A stretch of 64,000 nucleotides of DNA from Haliea salexigens DSM 19537 (GCF_000423125.1 NZ_AUHJ01000006.1:62001-126000), one strand, 5' to 3'; shown: positions 15,773 through 25,210, numbered from the stretch's first letter. Numbers and translations are program-made. The notes: generated by a model not told the origin, from the sequence alone.

Positions 15773-16752
15773 CGCAACACCCAGCCGCGGCGGAAGCCGT
15801 ACAGCACCAGCAGCAGGGCGGGCCACAACAGCAGCCAGCCTTCGTCGTGCCATTCGGCGTCCGGGTCATCTGCCTGTAGCAGGTTGGATTCGACCAGACG
15901 CAGCAAGCGCCGTATATCGCCATCACCGGGCTCGCTGCGCACCACGGTCAGGCCGGTTTCGCGGCTTACACGGGCCAGCAGGTCGCCGTCGATGGCGGTT
16001 TGCAGGGCGCCGCCACCGGGCCCCAGCACGGGCTTGCCATCCGGGAGCAGCGCCACGCCGCCAGCATCGGTACCCATTATCAGTGCAGCTACCGCCGGCG
16101 CCGCCGGGTCGGCGGTAAAACTCGCCAGCGCGGGAATGTCTGCGCTGTCAAAGCCATCGCCAATGAACAGCAGCGTGCCGATTTGGGCGTTCTCGCCGAG
16201 CAGGCCCAGGGCCAGGGGGAGTGCTGCAGCACTGTTGGTGCCGTCGCGGGGCATGATGGCCGGGTCCAGGCTTTCAAGGAAGCCTGCCAGGATCGCGCCG
16301 TCGGTGGTGGGCGGCACCACGATGTGCGCGGAACCGGCATACGCAATCAGCGCTGTGCGCGCTCCGGTGCGTGCGGCGACCAAGTCCAGCGCCTTGAAGC
16401 GGGCGCGCTCCAGGCGGGAGGGCGTCAGGTCGTTGCTGCGCATGGAGTCGGTGACCTCCATGGCGATAACCAGCGGCGCTGTTTCCTCGAACCAGGGCGC
16501 CACTTGCTGGCGCCAGGCGGGGCCTGCGGCGGCCAGGGCCAGTAGCAGCAGGGCCAGGGCGAAGCTGTCCAGGGCGCTGACACGTGTGCGGGTGTTGTGT
16601 TGGATGGTGAGGGCGCTGCGCAGATGTGGCGCGACCAGATTGCCGAAGGGTTGCTCGGGGTTTTGGCGGCTGCGCAGGAGCCACCAGACGCCGGCTATGG
16701 CGGGCACTGCAAACAGCCACAGGGGGCGCAGGAAATGCAGTTGCTCAATCAT
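15769..16752 (-). CDS. batB: BatB-like VWA-domain protein with altered MIDAS
   Basis: 327 residues. N-terminal (about 8-24) and C-terminal (about 303-322, WLLLWPALLLVLYGFRRGW) membrane segments flank a von Willebrand A domain. The metal-site motif DxSxS of most BatB proteins reads AMEVTDSMRSND here: Glu and Thr replace the first Asp and Ser. Metal binding may therefore be weak or different. The rest of the domain (LTPSRLERARFKALDLVA, MPRDGTNSAAALPLAL) is well conserved. The gene overlaps batA upstream and batC downstream by ATGA. Confidence 0.88.
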   Translation of the reverse strand: MIEQLHFLRPLWLFAVPAIAGVWWLLRSRQNPEQPFGNLVAPHLRSALTIQHNTRTRVSALDSFALALLLLALAAAGPAWRQQVAPWFEETAPLVIAMEVTDSMRSNDLTPSRLERARFKALDLVAARTGARTALIAYAGSAHIVVPPTTDGAILAGFLESLDPAIMPRDGTNSAAALPLALGLLGENAQIGTLLFIGDGFDSADIPALASFTADPAAPAVAALIMGTDAGGVALLPDGKPVLGPGGGALQTAIDGDLLARVSRETGLTVVRSEPGDGDIRRLLRLVESNLLQADDPDAEWHDEGWLLLWPALLLVLYGFRRGWVLR

Positions 16753-17729
16753 GCGCTGTGCCTCTGCCGGTTGAATAGCAGAAACGTCAGTGCCATGACG
16801 CCGAGCAGCAGAGCGGCACCCGCAGGCCAGGCCACCAGTGAGTAGCGCGGCCGCCAGGATTCGGTTTTTACCTCCGCGGCAGTGGCTTCATCAATGCGCT
16901 GGTAGACCGCTGCCAGCGCGGATTCGTCTTCGGCGTTGAAGAATTCACCACCCGTGCGCTCGGCAATCTCCGCCAGCAGGCCGAAGTCGACCCGGTCTTC
17001 CCCCGTGGCCTGGGGGTCGCCGATGCCGATGGTGTAAATCTCCAGTTCGTTGCGCGCGGCGATGGCGGCGGCGTTGATGGGCGTCATGCGGCTGGCGGTG
17101 TCATTGCCATCCGTGAGCAGGATGAGAATGCGCTCCTCAAGTGTGCTCGACTCGAAGGCGTGGATAGCGAGGCCTATGGCATCGCCCAGCGCCGTCTGCG
17201 GCCCGGCCATGGCAACGGCCATCAGGTCTACCAGTTGGCTCGCCGTGGCGAGATCGCGAGTGAAGGGGAGCTGGATGTAGGCCTTGTCGCCGAAAACAAT
17301 CAGCCCTACACGGTCTGCCTGGCGGGCGGCAATGAAGTCGGTCACCACCTGCTGCACGGCCTGGTGGCGGGAGATCGGTTCGCCGTCCAGGCCGGGGAAG
17401 TCCCGGTAGTCCATGGAGCCGGAAAGGTCGATTGCCAGCATGATGTCGCGGGCAACCTCGGTGCGCACAATGGGTTCGCCGACCCAGGTGGGGCGCATCA
17501 GCGCCAGCACGAGCAGCAACCAGGTCAGCCAGAGAATAACGGCCTGCAGGCGCCTGCGGCGGCGCACAACTGCACCTGTGCCGGGTTCCACTCCCGAGGC
17601 GGCAACGATATCGGTAAAAAAGGGGACCCGTAGCGCGTTCGCGCGCTCCCGGTGTGGCGGCAGGCCCCACCAGAGCAGCAGGGGCAGGGGCAGGGCCAGT
17701 GCCCCCCAGGCGAAGGCCAGCTCAAGCAC
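16749..17729 (-). CDS. batA: BatA-like VWA-domain protein
   Basis: 326 residues. Two N-terminal membrane segments (about 5-22 and 62-80) precede a VWA domain with an intact MIDAS motif (AIDLSGSMDYRDF, about 100) and downstream LTDGNDTASRMTP. A C-terminal membrane segment (about 300-318) ends the protein. It is an inner-membrane protein with the VWA domain probably in the cytoplasm, where the MoxR ATPase could act on it. The start overlaps the DUF4381 stop by 8 nt. Confidence 0.92.
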   Translation of the reverse strand: MLELAFAWGALALPLPLLLWWGLPPHRERANALRVPFFTDIVAASGVEPGTGAVVRRRRRLQAVILWLTWLLLVLALMRPTWVGEPIVRTEVARDIMLAIDLSGSMDYRDFPGLDGEPISRHQAVQQVVTDFIAARQADRVGLIVFGDKAYIQLPFTRDLATASQLVDLMAVAMAGPQTALGDAIGLAIHAFESSTLEERILILLTDGNDTASRMTPINAAAIAARNELEIYTIGIGDPQATGEDRVDFGLLAEIAERTGGEFFNAEDESALAAVYQRIDEATAAEVKTESWRPRYSLVAWPAGAALLLGVMALTFLLFNRQRHSA

Positions 17730-18192
17730 GGTGCACCTCGATCCAGCGGCGTGCGGCGGCCATCAGCCGGGGGTCACTGACGGGTGGCCTGTAGGCGGCC
17801 TGCGCCAGCGCGCTTGCGGCGGCCCGTACCTCGGGATCGTTGTCGCTGCTGTAGCACAGGAACTCCGCCCACGCGGCGCCCTGCAGCGCGGCGACTTCAT
17901 GGCGCGGATAGGCTCCCAGTGCGGTGCGTTTCAGTAGCACGGCGACGGCCTGGCTGGCGCCGGCCTCTTGCCGCGCCAGCGCATCCAGCGCGCGCAGTGC
18001 CTCGCGCCGGTAACGGTTGGCCCGGTACGTGGCCACCCGGTGACCCAACGCAATCAGCCCCAGTGCCAGCAGCCAGCCTGTCAGTAGCCACCAGCCGACG
18101 GTGGTGGGCAGCAGGGACACCGGCTCCGGTGGCACGATGTCGTGCATCAGGTCGATGAGTTGCGACAGCGACAGACCGTCGTACCGGCTCAT
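17722..18192 (-). CDS. DUF4381 domain membrane protein of the MoxR operon
   Basis: 156 residues. The opening LSLSQLIDLMHDIVPPEPVSLLPTTVGWWLL leads into one membrane segment (about 35-55). A cytoplasmic helical domain follows with RYRREALRALDALAR and a C-terminal WIEVHRA. This is the DUF4381 pattern, always found between the DUF58 protein and BatA in such operons. It overlaps DUF58 by 4 nt. Role unknown, presumably part of the membrane complex. Confidence 0.87.
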   Translation of the reverse strand: MSRYDGLSLSQLIDLMHDIVPPEPVSLLPTTVGWWLLTGWLLALGLIALGHRVATYRANRYRREALRALDALARQEAGASQAVAVLLKRTALGAYPRHEVAALQGAAWAEFLCYSSDNDPEVRAAASALAQAAYRPPVSDPRLMAAARRWIEVHRA

Positions 18193-19133
18193 GCGCGGCT
18201 CCGGGCGGGGCGCCGCTGATCCAGCAGCTGGCGGATCTGGGGCAGTGTGCTGTGTGCGGCATTCAAGGGCAGAACCGACAGGTTGATTTCGCGCTGCCAG
18301 TTCCTGATGGTCTGCAGCCGCTGGCGGGTAAAACCGCCCACGGCTTCCAGCGTGGCGCTGTGGCCGAGGTCGATTTCCGCCTGCAACTGGCCGTCGCCAA
18401 GCACGATCGGTTCGCCTTGGGTCAGGCCCTGCTCGGCCAGCGGATCGTGCACCAGCATCAGCAACACATCGTTGTGCGCGGCTATGGTGGCAAGCCGCTT
18501 GCGCGTGGTTTCATTGGCGCCGGCAAAGTCGCTCAAGATAACGACGAGGTGGTCGTGGCGGGCCAACCGCGCCACCGGCCGCAGCACATCGTTCAGGCGG
18601 TCGGCGCTTTCGTCCACGCGCTTTGCCGCGTGCAGTGCCCCGTTAAAGCGGGTCATTGCCTGGAGCAGGGCAAACACCGTGCGCCGGCTGCGACGCGGCG
18701 CAAACTCCGCCTGCGTGCTGTCATCGAACACGATACCGCCGACGCGATCCCCGGCGCCCAGCACGCCGAAGGCGGCAATGGCCGCCGCCTCCACCGCAGT
18801 GACCGACTTCATGTTGAGGGTCGAGCCGAAAAACATGGACATGCGCTGGTCAACCACCAGCAGCGCCGGGCGGTCGCGTTCCTCGGTGTACACCCGCACA
18901 TGCGGCGAGCCCGTGCGCGCGGTGGCCTTCCAGTCGATGGAACGCACGTCGTCGCCGGGCAGGTAGTCGCGCATTTCCTCAAAGTTGAGCCCGCGACCGC
19001 GCAGCCGCGAGGCATGCTGGCCGTTGAGTACGCTGCGCGCGGGCTGGCGCGGCAGGAAACTGAGTTGTTCCGCGGCGCCCTGCAGGTTACGCAAGTGCTC
19101 AAGAGACACGTGGATGCGGGGGTCGTCGCGCAT
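18189..19133 (-). CDS. DUF58 domain protein
   Basis: 314 residues. The family signature RLRGRGLNFEEMRDYLPGDDVRSIDWKATAR-type region spans about 44-75, followed by a VWA-like fold with LVVDQRMSMFFGS. DUF58 proteins pair with MoxR ATPases and may act as a soluble adaptor. It lies 12 nt downstream of moxR and overlaps DUF4381 by 4 nt. Confidence 0.92.
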   Translation of the reverse strand: MRDDPRIHVSLEHLRNLQGAAEQLSFLPRQPARSVLNGQHASRLRGRGLNFEEMRDYLPGDDVRSIDWKATARTGSPHVRVYTEERDRPALLVVDQRMSMFFGSTLNMKSVTAVEAAAIAAFGVLGAGDRVGGIVFDDSTQAEFAPRRSRRTVFALLQAMTRFNGALHAAKRVDESADRLNDVLRPVARLARHDHLVVILSDFAGANETTRKRLATIAAHNDVLLMLVHDPLAEQGLTQGEPIVLGDGQLQAEIDLGHSATLEAVGGFTRQRLQTIRNWQREINLSVLPLNAAHSTLPQIRQLLDQRRPARSRA

Positions 19134-19145
19134 GATCAGGCGCCG

Positions 19146-20132
19146 CTAGGGCAGCGCCACCTCGGCCAACAGCGTGTCGATGACCTTGTCGGCGTTCATG
19201 CCTTCACCGTGTGCTTCGTAGGAGAGCATCAGTCGGTGCCGCAGACAGTCGTGGACGATGGCGCGGACGTCTTCGGGGTCGAGGTAGTCGCGCCCGTGCA
19301 GCCAGGCGTGAGTGCGGCCGCACTTGTCCAGTGCAATGGAGGCCCGCGGGCTGGCCCCCACCTCGATCCAGCGCGCCACGTCGGCGGAGTACTTCTCGGG
19401 CGTACGGGTGGCGTAAACGAGATCGGCCATATAGCGCTTCATTGGCTCCGACACATGAACCTCGGCAATCTCCCGTCGCGCGTCGAATACGGCCTGTTGC
19501 GGAATGCGCGCGGGCTTTTCGGCGGCGCTGCCCTGGTCGCTGGCCACCTGAGCCCGCTGCTCTTCGGAACGCACCAGGTCGACGATGCGCATTTCGTCTT
19601 CCACAGGCGGGTAGACGATATTCACGTGCATCAGGAAGCGGTCCATTTGCGCTTCGGGCAGCGGGTAAGTGCCTTCCTGTTCCACCGGGTTCTGTGTCGC
19701 CATCACCATGAACAGCGGTGGCATACTGTGCGTCTTGCCGGCCACCGTGACCTGGCGCTCTTCCATGGCTTCAAGCATGGCCGCCTGCACTTTGGCCGGC
19801 GCGCGGTTGATTTCGTCGCCGAGCACAATGTTGGCGAAGATGGGGCCAGGTTCGAAGCGGAAGTCCCCACGGTTGCCGTCCTGGTAATAGACCTCAGTGC
19901 CGGTGACATCGGAAGGAAGCAGGTCGGGCGTGAACTGGATGCGGCTGAAGTCGGCTTCCAGGTGTTCGGCGAGAGCCTTGATGGCACGGGTCTTGGCCAG
20001 GCCCGGCAGCCCCTCCACCAGCAGGTTGCCATTCGCCAGCAGTCCTATCAACAACCGCTCGATGACGGCCTCCTGGCCGACAATGGATTGTTGCATGCGC
20101 GAGCGCAGTTCGTTGATACGTGCTTTCGACAT
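19146..20132 (-). CDS. MoxR family AAA+ ATPase
   Basis: 328 residues from the ATG at 20132. A Walker A motif EGLPGLAKTRA lies at about 41-51. Walker B is LGDEINRAPAKVQAAML at about 105. Sensor 1 is MATQNPVEQEGTYPLPEAQ, and an arginine-finger region MDRFLMHV follows. MoxR proteins are chaperone-like ATPases that mature partner proteins such as VWA proteins. It is the first gene of the seven-gene operon (moxR to batD) on the minus strand. The long upstream frame crosses smpB and is rejected. Confidence 0.94.
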   Translation of the reverse strand: MSKARINELRSRMQQSIVGQEAVIERLLIGLLANGNLLVEGLPGLAKTRAIKALAEHLEADFSRIQFTPDLLPSDVTGTEVYYQDGNRGDFRFEPGPIFANIVLGDEINRAPAKVQAAMLEAMEERQVTVAGKTHSMPPLFMVMATQNPVEQEGTYPLPEAQMDRFLMHVNIVYPPVEDEMRIVDLVRSEEQRAQVASDQGSAAEKPARIPQQAVFDARREIAEVHVSEPMKRYMADLVYATRTPEKYSADVARWIEVGASPRASIALDKCGRTHAWLHGRDYLDPEDVRAIVHDCLRHRLMLSYEAHGEGMNADKVIDTLLAEVALP

Positions 20133-20217
20133 GCGGGGCGACCTGAGTTCGTTAGGGGCAGCCTTATGTTGCCAGCGTTGGCGAGGTCCGACAATGGCCC
20201 CTGACAGCCCTGGGGGG

Positions 20218-20700
20218 TTACTGCTTGACGTTGTCGCGAATGATGCGCTGCTTCTGCCGGTCCCAGTCCCGCTCTTTTTCCGTGTCGCGTTTGTCGTGGC
20301 CTTTCTTGCCTTCCGCCAGTGCGATGCGCGCCTTGACCAGATGGCCCTTCCAGTACAGCTGGGTGCACACACAGGTCAGGCCTTTCTGGCTGGTTGCTGC
20401 CAGAATCTTGGCCAGTTCCTTGCGGTGCAGGAGCAACCTGCGGGTGCGGGTGGGGTCGCTCACGAAGTGCGTGGATACCGTGTCCAGTGGCGTGATCTGC
20501 GTACCCAGCAGCCAGGCCTCACCGTCCTTCATTAATACGTAGGAATCCGTGAGCTGGCATTTGCCCATCCGCAGGCTCTTGACCTCCCAGCCCTCCAGCG
20601 CCACGCCGGCTTCATAACTGTCGAGCAGGTGGTAGTCGAAGGTCGCGCGCTTGTTACGTGCGATCACATTGTCGTTTTTTGCTGGCTTCTTCTTGCTCAT
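20218..20700 (-). CDS. smpB: SsrA-binding protein SmpB
   Basis: 160 residues, the standard size. The start [19 protein letters not shown] is followed by the OB-fold core ([40 protein letters not shown]) and the basic tail [19 protein letters not shown] that contacts the ribosome. It delivers tmRNA to stalled ribosomes; ssrA itself is about 9 kb away in this window. The ATG at 20700 is preferred over a longer frame that lacks homology. The gene is divergent from the transporter to its right. Confidence 0.97.
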   Translation of the reverse strand: MSKKKPAKNDNVIARNKRATFDYHLLDSYEAGVALEGWEVKSLRMGKCQLTDSYVLMKDGEAWLLGTQITPLDTVSTHFVSDPTRTRRLLLHRKELAKILAATSQKGLTCVCTQLYWKGHLVKARIALAEGKKGHDKRDTEKERDWDRQKQRIIRDNVKQ

Positions 20701-20807
20701 GCCGCGCATTATACGGACAAGCCCGCGCACTGGAACGTGAATTTGGCTCTTTTCATCGCCCGCCCTCTGGTACACTCCAAGCCCATGATTAGAAGGAAGT
20801 TTTCCCG

Positions 20808-22163
20808 GTGAGTTCGGGTGTGGGGAATCCGCTGGGGGAATGGCGCTCACGGATGACGTTTGTGCTGTCGCTGGCCTGCGCCACGGTGGGCATGGGGAGC
20901 TTATGGCGTTTCTCCTACCTGAGTGGCGAGTACGGAGGCGGCCCCTTTGTGGTCGCCTATGTCGTATTTCTGCTGCTGCTGGGTGTGCCTCTGCTGATCG
21001 CCGAGCTGGTGCTTGGACGGCAGGGCATGGGCAGCGTGGTGGAGTCGATCAACCGAGCCGTGGAACGCTCGCGTCTGCGCCCTGTGTGGCGTGTGTTGCC
21101 GTGGTTCATCTGCGCCACAGGGGTGCTGTTGCTGGCGTTGTATGTGGTGGTTGCCGGCTGGGCTCTGGTGTACGCGGTGGCCATGTATGCGGGCAGCTTC
21201 AATGCCGCGAGCATGTTCAACGCCGGCCAGTATTTCCAGGCGCTGGTGGAAGACGGCGATCGCATGTTGCTGGGGCAGACGGTGTTTCTCGCCTGCGCGG
21301 TGGCTGTTGTGGGGGCGGGAGTGCGTCGCGGCATTGGTTTTCTCGCCTGGCTCCTGGTGCCAACCCTGCTCGCGGGCCTGGTGTTGCTGGTGCAGTACAG
21401 CCTGGCGAATGGCAATGCATCGGCGGCGGGCAAGTTCCTGTTTTCCGTGCAGTGGCTGGACTTCAACTCCGAGGCAGTACTGATGGCGCTGGGCCAGGCC
21501 TTCTTCACCCTCGGGGTTGGCGTAGGCACGGGTATCAGCTACGGCAGTTATGCCCCCGTGCGTGCACCGATCGGACGCTCGGTGCTGGCCGTGGCGCTGT
21601 TCGACACGCTGGTCGCCATTGCCATGGGCCTGGCGATATTTCCGCTGGTATTCGCCAGCCATCTACTGCCTTCCATGGGCCCCGGCCTCATGTTCATCAG
21701 CCTGCCGTACGCTTTTGGCAACATGCTCAATGGTGAGGTGTTCGGGGCGTTGTTCTTCGCGCTGGTGGTACTGGTGGCGCTGGGTTCTGCCATCGCCATC
21801 CTGGAGCCGGTGACCGGTGCCATCAAGCAGCGTTTCGGGCTGCGTCGGGTCACCTCGGCGGTTATTGTGGGCGCTGTGGTGTGGCTGCTGGCCTACGCTG
21901 CGGCGGCGACGCTGGCGCCGAGCAGCCGCGGCACGGCGCCGGACCTGTTTCGCCACATGGACCAGCTGGCGGGCGGGGTGCTGTTGCCGCTGGCGGCGCT
22001 GGGCACCGCGTTGCTGGTGGGGTGGCGACTGGGCAGGCCGCTGCTGCGGGCCCAGCTGTACCGCGAAAGCCCGCAGTTTTTTTCGCTCTGGTACTTCCTG
22101 TTGCGGTATATTGCGCCGCTGGGCATCCTGCTGGTCATGGCAACTGCCCTGTTGACCGAGTAA
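20808..22163 (+). CDS. Sodium-dependent transporter, NSS/SNF family
   Basis: 451 residues from a GTG start with AAGGAAG about 8 nt before it. TM1 carries the family signature [27 protein letters not shown], where the first sodium and substrate sites form. About 12 hydrophobic segments follow. NSS members import amino acids or related amines with sodium; the substrate is not predictable. The gene sits between smpB and ratA, which are usually adjacent and divergent in gammaproteobacteria, so it is probably an insertion into that block. Confidence 0.93.
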   Translation: MSSGVGNPLGEWRSRMTFVLSLACATVGMGSLWRFSYLSGEYGGGPFVVAYVVFLLLLGVPLLIAELVLGRQGMGSVVESINRAVERSRLRPVWRVLPWFICATGVLLLALYVVVAGWALVYAVAMYAGSFNAASMFNAGQYFQALVEDGDRMLLGQTVFLACAVAVVGAGVRRGIGFLAWLLVPTLLAGLVLLVQYSLANGNASAAGKFLFSVQWLDFNSEAVLMALGQAFFTLGVGVGTGISYGSYAPVRAPIGRSVLAVALFDTLVAIAMGLAIFPLVFASHLLPSMGPGLMFISLPYAFGNMLNGEVFGALFFALVVLVALGSAIAILEPVTGAIKQRFGLRRVTSAVIVGAVVWLLAYAAAATLAPSSRGTAPDLFRHMDQLAGGVLLPLAALGTALLVGWRLGRPLLRAQLYRESPQFFSLWYFLLRYIAPLGILLVMATALLTE

Positions 22164-22205
22164 ACCCGGGGCGGTGCCAGGCCGCCACCTCTGAAAGAGA
22201 TCGCG

Positions 22206-22637
22206 ATGACCCGAATCTACCGCCATGCCTTGTTGCCCTATGCAGACCGGCAGCTGTTTGAGCTGGTGAATGATATCGAGGCTTACCCCGAATTCATGGA
22301 AGGCTGTGTGGGTTCCCGCGTGCTGCGGCGCGAGGCGGATGTAGTGGAAGCGCGTCTCGATCTCGCGCGCGGCGGCATCACGCAAAGCTTCAGTACCCGC
22401 AACCGCCTGCAGGCGCCGCAGTACATCACGCTGGAGCTGCTCGATGGCCCCTTTGATTATTTCCAGGGTAACTGGGAGTTTCGAGGTCTGGGCAATAGCG
22501 CCTGCAAGGTGACGCTGGACCTGGAGTTCAGCACCAGCAGCCTGCTGGTGGGTGCGGCAGTGAGCCGTCTGTTTGACAGCGTCACCAACAGCCTGGTGGA
22601 TGCGATTGGGCGCCGCGCGCGGCAACTATACGGTTAG
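22206..22637 (+). CDS. ratA: RatA/Coq10-like START domain protein
   Basis: 143 residues. The pattern LPYADRQLFELVNDIEAYPEFMEGCVGSRVL, followed by ITLELLDGPFDYFQGNWEF and the C-terminal SRLFDSVTNSLVDAI, marks the Coq10/RatA START-like family. E. coli RatA was reported to inhibit 70S assembly, while eukaryotic Coq10 binds ubiquinone, so the true role here is open. It starts a ratA-rnfH pair in the usual order next to smpB. Confidence 0.93.
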   Translation: MTRIYRHALLPYADRQLFELVNDIEAYPEFMEGCVGSRVLRREADVVEARLDLARGGITQSFSTRNRLQAPQYITLELLDGPFDYFQGNWEFRGLGNSACKVTLDLEFSTSSLLVGAAVSRLFDSVTNSLVDAIGRRARQLYG

Positions 22638-22643
22638 AGCAGG

Positions 22644-22958
22644 ATGAGCGAGACAGCAATGATCCAGGTTGAAGTCGCCTATGCGCTGCCCGAGAGGCAG
22701 GCCATCATTCCATTGACGGTCGCCGAGGGTACCACGGCGCTGGAGGCTGCACGGCGTTCGGGAGTGGCCGAGCGTTTTGAGGGGCTCGATCTGGACGACG
22801 CCCGTCTGGGCATATTCGGGAAATTGGTGGCCGCTGACCAGGTGCTGCGCGCGGGCGACAGGGTGGAGATCTATCGGCCGCTGAAGGCCGACCCCAAGGA
22901 GGTGCGCAAGGCGCGCGCAGCGCGGGTCAAGGAACGGCGTCAGGAAGACGCGGGCTGA
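22644..22958 (+). CDS. rnfH: RnfH family protein (RatB)
   Basis: 104 residues. A ubiquitin-like beta-grasp pattern is visible: IQVEVAYALPERQAIIPLTVAEGTTALEAARRSG, later LGIFGKLVAADQVLRAGDRVEIYRPLKADPKEVRKARA. It lies 6 nt after ratA and is certainly co-transcribed. The start may instead be the ATG at 22659, since the spacing before 22644 is tight. Function is poorly known despite its conservation. Confidence 0.92.
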   Translation: MSETAMIQVEVAYALPERQAIIPLTVAEGTTALEAARRSGVAERFEGLDLDDARLGIFGKLVAADQVLRAGDRVEIYRPLKADPKEVRKARAARVKERRQEDAG

Positions 22959-22962
22959 GTCG

Positions 22963-23334
22963 CTATTCGCTTGCTTCGCTGGCGGCGGCATCAGTCGACG
23001 TGGCCGCCGCCCATTGCGGCAGGTAGTCGCCAGTGACGGTTGCCAGACTGTCGCCCTCGAAGTGGATGCTGACCGTGGCTTCCCGAATCACATCGTTGCC
23101 ATTGCGCAACAGGTACGGGTAGTCCCAGCGGTCGGCGTTGAAACTGTCTTCCACCAGCGGCGTACCGAGGATGAAACGCACTTGACGTTGGCTCATGCCC
23201 GGCTGCAGTTGGTCGATCATGTCCTGGGTGACGATGTTGCCCTGCTCGATGTCAATACGGTACACCCCGGGGAACCCGAAATTGCCGCAGGCCGTGAGCG
23301 AGGCCAGTGCCAGTGCCAGGAAAAGGCTGCGCAT
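22963..23334 (-). CDS. bamE: Outer membrane assembly factor BamE
   Basis: 123 residues. A lipoprotein signal peptide MRSLFLALALASLTACGN has the lipobox LTAC and a lipidated Cys at residue 15. The SmpA/OmlA fold follows (YRIDIEQGNIVTQDMIDQLQPGMSQRQVRFILGTPLVEDSF). BamE stabilises the BamABCD complex that inserts outer-membrane beta-barrels. The 3' end abuts rnfH in a tail-to-tail arrangement, and fur is divergent on the other side. The start at 23334 is chosen by the signal peptide. Confidence 0.96.
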   Translation of the reverse strand: MRSLFLALALASLTACGNFGFPGVYRIDIEQGNIVTQDMIDQLQPGMSQRQVRFILGTPLVEDSFNADRWDYPYLLRNGNDVIREATVSIHFEGDSLATVTGDYLPQWAAATSTDAAASEASE

Positions 23335-23408
23335 GGGCTTTAACTTCCACTTGTCATGATGGGGTGGCATCATACCCGTCCAGACCTGTACAGAGAACCC
23401 CCGAAGCC

Positions 23409-23825
23409 ATGCCGACCGACAATCAGGAATTGCGCAATGCCGGTCTCAAGGTCACGCTGCCGCGCGTCAAGATTCTGCAGATTCTGGAGGCCACCAGCGA
23501 GACCAGCGAGCACCTGAGCGCGGAAGATGTCTACCAGAAGCTGCGCGATGCCGGCGAGGATGTAGGTCTGGCCACGGTGTACCGCGTGCTGACCCAGTTC
23601 GAGACCGCCGGGCTCGTCAATCGCCACAACTTCGAAACCGGCCACTCGGTATTCGAACTGGACACGGGTGAACACCATGACCACATGGTGTGCATGACCA
23701 CGGGCAGCGTCATCGAGTTCAACGACCCGGTGATTGAGCGCCGTCAGATGGAAATCGCCGCCGAGCACGGGTTCGAAATTGTGGACCACTCGCTGGTGCT
23801 CTACGTGCGCGAAAAACGCAGCTGA
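23409..23825 (+). CDS. fur: Ferric uptake regulator Fur
   Basis: 138 residues. An N-terminal winged helix (NAGLKVTLPRVKILQILE, then LATVYRVLTQFETAGLV) and the metal-binding dimerisation domain with HHDHMVC are present. The usual second metal-site CxxC is absent: the chain continues CMTTG with a single Cys. Pseudomonas Fur also lacks a full CxxC, so this need not be a defect. It represses iron-uptake genes when iron is replete. It is divergent from bamE across 74 bp and followed by a terminator. Confidence 0.95.
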   Translation: MPTDNQELRNAGLKVTLPRVKILQILEATSETSEHLSAEDVYQKLRDAGEDVGLATVYRVLTQFETAGLVNRHNFETGHSVFELDTGEHHDHMVCMTTGSVIEFNDPVIERRQMEIAAEHGFEIVDHSLVLYVREKRS

Positions 23826-23845
23826 GCCGCTACTGAGCGGTTTTT
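23826..23845 (+). terminator. Rho-independent terminator after fur
   Basis: CCGCT-ACTG-AGCGG (5-bp stem) is followed by five Ts, beginning just after the fur stop. Confidence 0.65.
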
Positions 23846-23901
23846 GTCGTGTTTTTTGCCCCTCTTTGGTCGGTAATGACGCGTTTTTAATAAAAATACA
23901 C

Positions 23902-23930
23902 TTGTGTGTAGTTTTCTCTGAACGTATATT
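23902..23930 (+). promoter_or_regulatory. Sigma-70-type promoter of the P450 operon
   Basis: TTGTGT (23902-23907) and TATATT (23925-23930) are 17 bp apart, and the start codon of the P450 gene follows about 32 bp later. The surrounding sequence is clearly AT-rich. Confidence 0.6.
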
Positions 23931-23962
23931 CTTGCGTCAGCCATTTGGCAGAGGAGCAAAAT

Positions 23963-25210
23963 ATGCAGGCAGTCAGCGAAACTCAACAGCCCATAGAGGA
24001 ACTGTTCAATCCGGCGTCAGAGGAGTATCTGAAGACGGCGCCCAGCCAGTATCTGGCGCTGGCCCAGCGCGGTCGCCTGGTGTGGTATGCGCCCTGGCAG
24101 GCCTGGATCATGACCCGTATGCCCGACATCATGGAATGTTGGCGCAACGAATATCTGTCCTCTGACTTCTACGATTGGGAGTTTGCGCCGCCGCGTCCAC
24201 CGGAAGATCAGTGGAGCAACTACGAGCGCGCCATGATCGGCCACAGTTTGCTCGCCGACCACGGTCATCATCGACTCGTGCGCCGGGTGGTATCGCCAGC
24301 GTTTTCACGCAACGTGGTTGATGAGATCCAGCGCCGCATCAAACCCGACGTGGAGAAGCTGATTGGCGAACTGGCTGATCTGGAGAGCTTTGACTACATC
24401 GAGAAGGTCGCCAACCATATCCCTTTCATCTCCATCAGCCGCATGGTCGGTTTGCCCGAAAAATACTGGCCGGAAATCAAGCAGGTGGTGCTCACGTTCA
24501 CTGAAGCCTGGAATCCCACACTGAGCGATGAACGCCGCGAGTCCGCCCGGCAGGACAGTAACCGCGCGATTGAAATTCTGCAGCGGGTCATTGCCGAGCG
24601 CCGCGCGAATCCGGGCGAAGACGACTTCCTCAGCGTGTTGTTGAAAATTGAGGAAGAGAACGAAAATTTTGGCGAGTGGGATATCATCACCCTGGTTCTT
24701 GCGCTGATTGGCGCCGGCGCGGATACCACACTGGTGGCGCAGCAATGGACTCTGTACGCGCTGCTCAAGCACCGTGACCAGATTCCCGCGGCGCTGGAAT
24801 CACCGGATGCTTTTTCCAACGCCTTCAGCGAGGTGATGCGCTGGTCAATCTCGTCGAAGATGGGTTTTGCGCGCTACGCACCGCAGGACATGGAAATCCT
24901 CGGCCAGAATGTGACCAAGGGGCAGATGGTGTTATTGATGCCGCACCTCAAGGACCATGATCCCGAGTACTACCAGGATCCTGAGCGCTTCGACGTCAAG
25001 CGCGAATTCAACCCCGATGTGTTGTTTGGCTACGGCCCGCGCTACTGCATCGGTGCTGCCATGGCGAAACGCCAGTTGTACCTGACCATGGTAGAGCTGT
25101 TCAAGCAATTCCCGGATCTGGAACTGGATGGCGAGCCAGAGAAAGACAACAACGACCACAACGCGGTGGTGTTCCGCGAGTTGCGCGTGCGCACCAACAT
25201 CCGCAAATAA
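23963..25210 (+). CDS. Cytochrome P450
   Basis: 415 residues from the ATG at 23963 (GAGGAG about 8 nt upstream). The haem-binding loop FGYGPRYCIG, with Cys ligand, is near residue 360. The I-helix oxygen-activation motif GAGADTT is near 252. The K-helix ExxR-type FSEVMRW lies before it. It is a soluble bacterial P450 with no membrane anchor and needs separate redox partners, not encoded next to it. With the adjoining KshA-like Rieske oxygenase it suggests hydroxylation of a steroid, terpenoid or similar hydrophobic substrate, which is inference. First gene of a four-gene operon. Confidence 0.95.
   Translation: MQAVSETQQPIEELFNPASEEYLKTAPSQYLALAQRGRLVWYAPWQAWIMTRMPDIMECWRNEYLSSDFYDWEFAPPRPPEDQWSNYERAMIGHSLLADHGHHRLVRRVVSPAFSRNVVDEIQRRIKPDVEKLIGELADLESFDYIEKVANHIPFISISRMVGLPEKYWPEIKQVVLTFTEAWNPTLSDERRESARQDSNRAIEILQRVIAERRANPGEDDFLSVLLKIEEENENFGEWDIITLVLALIGAGADTTLVAQQWTLYALLKHRDQIPAALESPDAFSNAFSEVMRWSISSKMGFARYAPQDMEILGQNVTKGQMVLLMPHLKDHDPEYYQDPERFDVKREFNPDVLFGYGPRYCIGAAMAKRQLYLTMVELFKQFPDLELDGEPEKDNNDHNAVVFRELRVRTNIRK

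Noticed and set aside
18252-20204. 650-codon plus-strand open frame opposite moxR and DUF58
   Set aside because: Antisense to well-supported genes in GC-rich DNA, with His/Gln/Gly-rich low-information sequence and no motifs.
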